Assembly (NCBI GenBank): GCA_015056735.1
Contig: SVFT01000011.1
Location: 29,431-93,430, forward strand
Reading direction: 5' to 3'
Length of the DNA: 64,000 nt
DNA from: Lachnospiraceae bacterium
GTDB taxonomy: Bacteria; Bacillota; Clostridia; Lachnospirales; Lachnospiraceae
The notes below the pieces were generated by a model, which had not been told where the DNA came from, ran no database searches, and saw only the letters and a program-made list of their open reading frames with translations. Positions 62,333 to 64,000 of the stretch are shown piece after piece (the first letter of the stretch is position 1; the number at the start of each line of letters is the position of its first letter). Made by a program: the position numbers and the translations under genes.

Positions 62333-62653
62333 ATTCAGATACATTCATTTAGATTTAAGATACCGTTTTCATTCCTTTCAATAATAATATTGGCAGCTCC
62401 TACTGTTAGTACCATCTAATTTTAGAAGTGCTATTTTATGCTATATTATTACGCTCTTACAAGCCTCTCCTGTTGCTACTTGTCAATAGTATCCTGTACT
62501 TTTTCTTGTGGAACTCCCAAAAATCCGCTCAAAATCTAGGCTGGAACACCATGGCATTTTTTGAAAAAACTGTAGAGAATTTCCTTGATATATGGTATTC
62601 TATCCACAGGCTGTTTGATGTCGCAGCCATATAACATTTCGAGGATAACAACA

Positions 62654-63580
62654 GTGGCAAAAGAAAAAGATACAGAAAAAAATGAAATCACTCCAGTGTC
62701 CGAAACTGTGATTCGGAGCTTAATCTATACTGTCCGTGGGCAACAAGTTATGTTAGACAGTGACTTGGCTATGCTATATCAAGTTGAGACCAGAAGGCTT
62801 AACGAAAGCGTAAAGCGTAATATCGGTCGTTTCCCAGAGTCTTTCTGCTTTCAAATGACCAAAGAAGAATATAATACTTTGAAGTCGCAAATTGCGACAT
62901 CAAACAATGAAGGTCGTGGTGGACGCAGAAAGCTCCCCTACTGCTTTACAGAACCTGGAATAGCCATGCTATCCGCTGTTCTCCACAGTGATACTGCTGT
63001 AAATGTCAGTGTCCGTATAATGAATACTTTCGTTGAAATGCGTAGATTCATATCGAACAACGCTTTGCTATTTGAAAAAATCAGCAATGTCGAATTGAAG
63101 CAATTGGAGTTCCAAAAGGAGACCGATGCAAAATTCGATAAAGTATTCGATTACATTTCAGATCACGCTGAGTCAGAACAAAAAATATTCTACGATGGTC
63201 AGATTTATGACGCTTTCAGCCTTATAGCTTCTCTTATCCAAAAAGCCAAGAAAAGCCTGTCACTGATTGATGGATACGTTGATATTAAGACACTGAATCT
63301 TCTTGCTAAGAAAAAGAAGGGTGTAGCCGTAACAATATACACTCACCCCAAAACACCCCTGAGCCAGACTGATATTAGCAATTTCAACCGCCAGTATCCC
63401 AGTCTTTTAGTCAAAGGAACAACCATATTCCATGACCGATTTTTGGTAATCGATGATACTGATGTGTATCATATTGGTGCCTCTATCAAGGACGCTGGCA
63501 CTAAATGCTTCGGAATAACCCTGATCCAGGATAATCAGATGTCCAGCGACCTTATCAAGAGAATAAAAACCATAAAATAA
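62654..63580 (+). CDS. ORF6N-domain protein with a C-terminal phospholipase-D-like region
   Basis: The GTG at 62654 (VAKEKDTEKNE), with GAGG eight bases upstream, is preferred over the track ATG. The 308-residue protein has an N-terminal ORF6N (KilA-N-related) domain (about 15-140): VRGQQVMLDSDLAMLYQVETRRLNESVKRN, then LKSQIATSN...GGRRKLPYCFTEPGIAML. A linker helix follows. The C-terminal region (about 185-308) has HDRFLVIDDTDVYHIGASIKDAG, close to the HxKxxxxD motif of PLD-fold nucleases but with Arg in place of Lys. This is a known gene type of phages and genomic islands. Copies of one 27-base palindrome flank and enter the gene. Confidence 0.82.
   Translation: MAKEKDTEKNEITPVSETVIRSLIYTVRGQQVMLDSDLAMLYQVETRRLNESVKRNIGRFPESFCFQMTKEEYNTLKSQIATSNNEGRGGRRKLPYCFTEPGIAMLSAVLHSDTAVNVSVRIMNTFVEMRRFISNNALLFEKISNVELKQLEFQKETDAKFDKVFDYISDHAESEQKIFYDGQIYDAFSLIASLIQKAKKSLSLIDGYVDIKTLNLLAKKKKGVAVTIYTHPKTPLSQTDISNFNRQYPSLLVKGTTIFHDRFLVIDDTDVYHIGASIKDAGTKCFGITLIQDNQMSSDLIKRIKTIK
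62878..62904. repeat. 27-base palindrome inside the ORF6N gene
   Basis: Near-perfect inverted repeat centred on GTCGCAAATTGCGAC, extended to TTTGA at the left and ATCAAA at the right. It encodes the conserved SQIATS segment. It agrees at 23 of 27 positions with the copy just after the stop codon. Confidence 0.85.
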
Positions 63581-63582
63581 TT

Positions 63583-63609
63583 TTTGATGTCGCATTTTGC
63601 GATATCAAA
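63583..63609. repeat. 27-base palindrome after the ORF6N gene
   Basis: Inverted repeat TTTGATGTCGCA ... with complement TGCGATATCAAA, starting two bases after the stop codon. Same length and 23 of 27 identical bases as the copy inside the gene; a half copy (TTTGATGTCGCA) lies upstream at 62614-62625. Confidence 0.85.
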
Positions 63610-63623
63610 CAAATACAGTATTC

Positions 63624-63656
63624 AAAAGAGCCGGCACAAAAATCGGCTCTTTTTGT
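63624..63656 (+). terminator. Terminator of the ORF6N gene
   Basis: Perfect ten-base stem AAAAGAGCCG / CGGCTCTTTT with a ten-base loop, running into T, 43 bases beyond the stop codon. Confidence 0.88.
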
Positions 63657-63779
63657 TAGGCACAGTCGGCCTTCAACACCCTTTTCAGCTTCTGTGAAAA
63701 GATCTGTTACACCAGGATCTGATCACCCTAAATACCTTCATCATCGTACCTTCATTCGGAAATTATTTTGTTGTGTTTT

Positions 63780-63945
63780 GTCGGCGAAGCCGTGGGGTTT
63801 CCTTGTGCGAAGCGTCAAGTAATACCCAGTACTGTATGTCGCAACGACATACAACTGGGCCAAGGCTGTCGCCCTGGACGGACTAAGGCGCTTCGCCCTT
63901 AACCAGACAAGGTTTCACCTTGACGTAAGCCCGCAATCACGGGTA
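63780..63945. other. Array of short hairpins, no coding sequence
   Basis: Successive short perfect or near-perfect stems: CGGC-GAA-GCCG, GTATGTCG-CAA-CGACATAC inside CCCAGT/ACTGGG, CCAAGG-CTGTCG-CCCTGG, AAGGCG-CTT-CGCCCTT, CAAGGT-TTC-ACCTTG and CCCG-CAATCA-CGGG. Density is well above that of the surrounding DNA. No ORF of note and no known RNA class was recognised. The array lies near the right edge and may extend beyond it in function. Confidence 0.6.
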
Positions 63946-64000
63946 CCTTTTGATTTTATCATATCCTTGAGATAATCGACTCTGTAACTTTAATCATCTA

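Larger units (their letters stand above)
61787..62653. other. Gene-poor interval with repeats
   Basis: 867 bases without a supported gene. It holds an inverted repeat GTCCTGA / TCAGGAC (61883-61919), the REP-like singlet at 61940, two copies of CACTTTCGTG (62028 and 62090), the nested inverted repeat at 62271-62332 and a half copy of the ORF6N palindrome at 62614. The track ORF at 62428-62634 has no usable ribosome site and is unlikely to be real. Confidence 0.6.

Noticed and set aside
62428-62634. 68-residue plus-strand ORF before the ORF6N gene
   Set aside because: No ribosome site, mixed composition, and it ends in the leader of the ORF6N gene. Nothing supports translation.
61787-64000. 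CRISPR array or intact insertion sequence in the accessory end
   Set aside because: The palindromes are not regularly spaced with unique spacers, and no transposase or cas gene is present.

Overview
This window looks like chromosomal DNA of a Lachnospiraceae-type clostridium (Bacillota). The evidence is a moderate-GC Gram-positive gene set with a complete set of typical orders: gap-pgk-tpiA, rimO-pgsA-pncC-recA-recX, yicC-gmk-rpoZ and mraZ-rsmH-ftsL-pbp / mraY-murD-ftsW-divIB-ftsZ. It also has RNase Y, RpoZ, NrdR, a Cheo-box (LexA) recA promoter, a DUF5688-like protein and cell-surface repeat proteins of the kind common in that family. Species cannot be named from the sequence alone. Almost all genes lie on the minus strand; plus-strand exceptions are a cation efflux protein, a PHP phosphatase, a sodium:solute symporter and an ORF6N gene.

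Layout. 1-3.6 kb: start of gpmI, a divergent CDF metal transporter, a CAP-like secreted protein and a DUF3298 lipoprotein. 3.7-10.4 kb: a sugar operon (ROK repressor, TIM-barrel hydrolase-like enzyme, ABC ATPase, permease, binding lipoprotein, ROK kinase) ending in a strong terminator. 10.5-16.4 kb: an NHLM-type peptide export locus with a 64-residue precursor, an ECF-type sigma factor, two ABC transporters (one with an intact C39 peptidase domain) and a 74-residue stub of the HlyD-like secretion protein. I see no peptide-modifying enzyme, so this is the strongest candidate for an undescribed system. 16.5-19.6 kb: tpiA, pgk, gap. 19.8-28.4 kb: PHP phosphatase, XerD-like recombinase, aminotransferase, a 36-residue membrane peptide, RNase Y, a possible glycosyltransferase, MalQ.

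28.4-36.8 kb: recX, recA with two LexA boxes, a second DUF3298 protein, pncC, pgsA, rimO, rpoZ, gmk, yicC, an SH3-domain membrane protein and tRNA-Arg(CCG). 36.9-44.3 kb: a DUF5688-like protein behind a hairpin-rich leader, efp, a cyclic-nucleotide module (PAS/class III cyclase plus two stand-alone cNMP-binding proteins), aroQ-aroK-aroE-yqeG, a small conserved-looking protein and nrdR. 44.3-59 kb: a transglutaminase-fold protein lacking its catalytic cysteine and the cell division/wall cluster. That cluster is split by a symporter, a TrpR-like regulator and an acyl-CoA ligase, with a 76-base perfect hairpin (REPIN-like) at a convergent junction.

59-64 kb: YgjP-like metallopeptidase, lgt, ychF, then an accessory end of the window. 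It holds a single REP-like element, nested inverted repeats, an ORF6N/phospholipase-D-like gene bracketed by copies of a 27-base palindrome that also occurs inside its own coding sequence, and an unexplained run of short hairpins at the right edge. No rRNA, CRISPR array or intact insertion sequence was seen.
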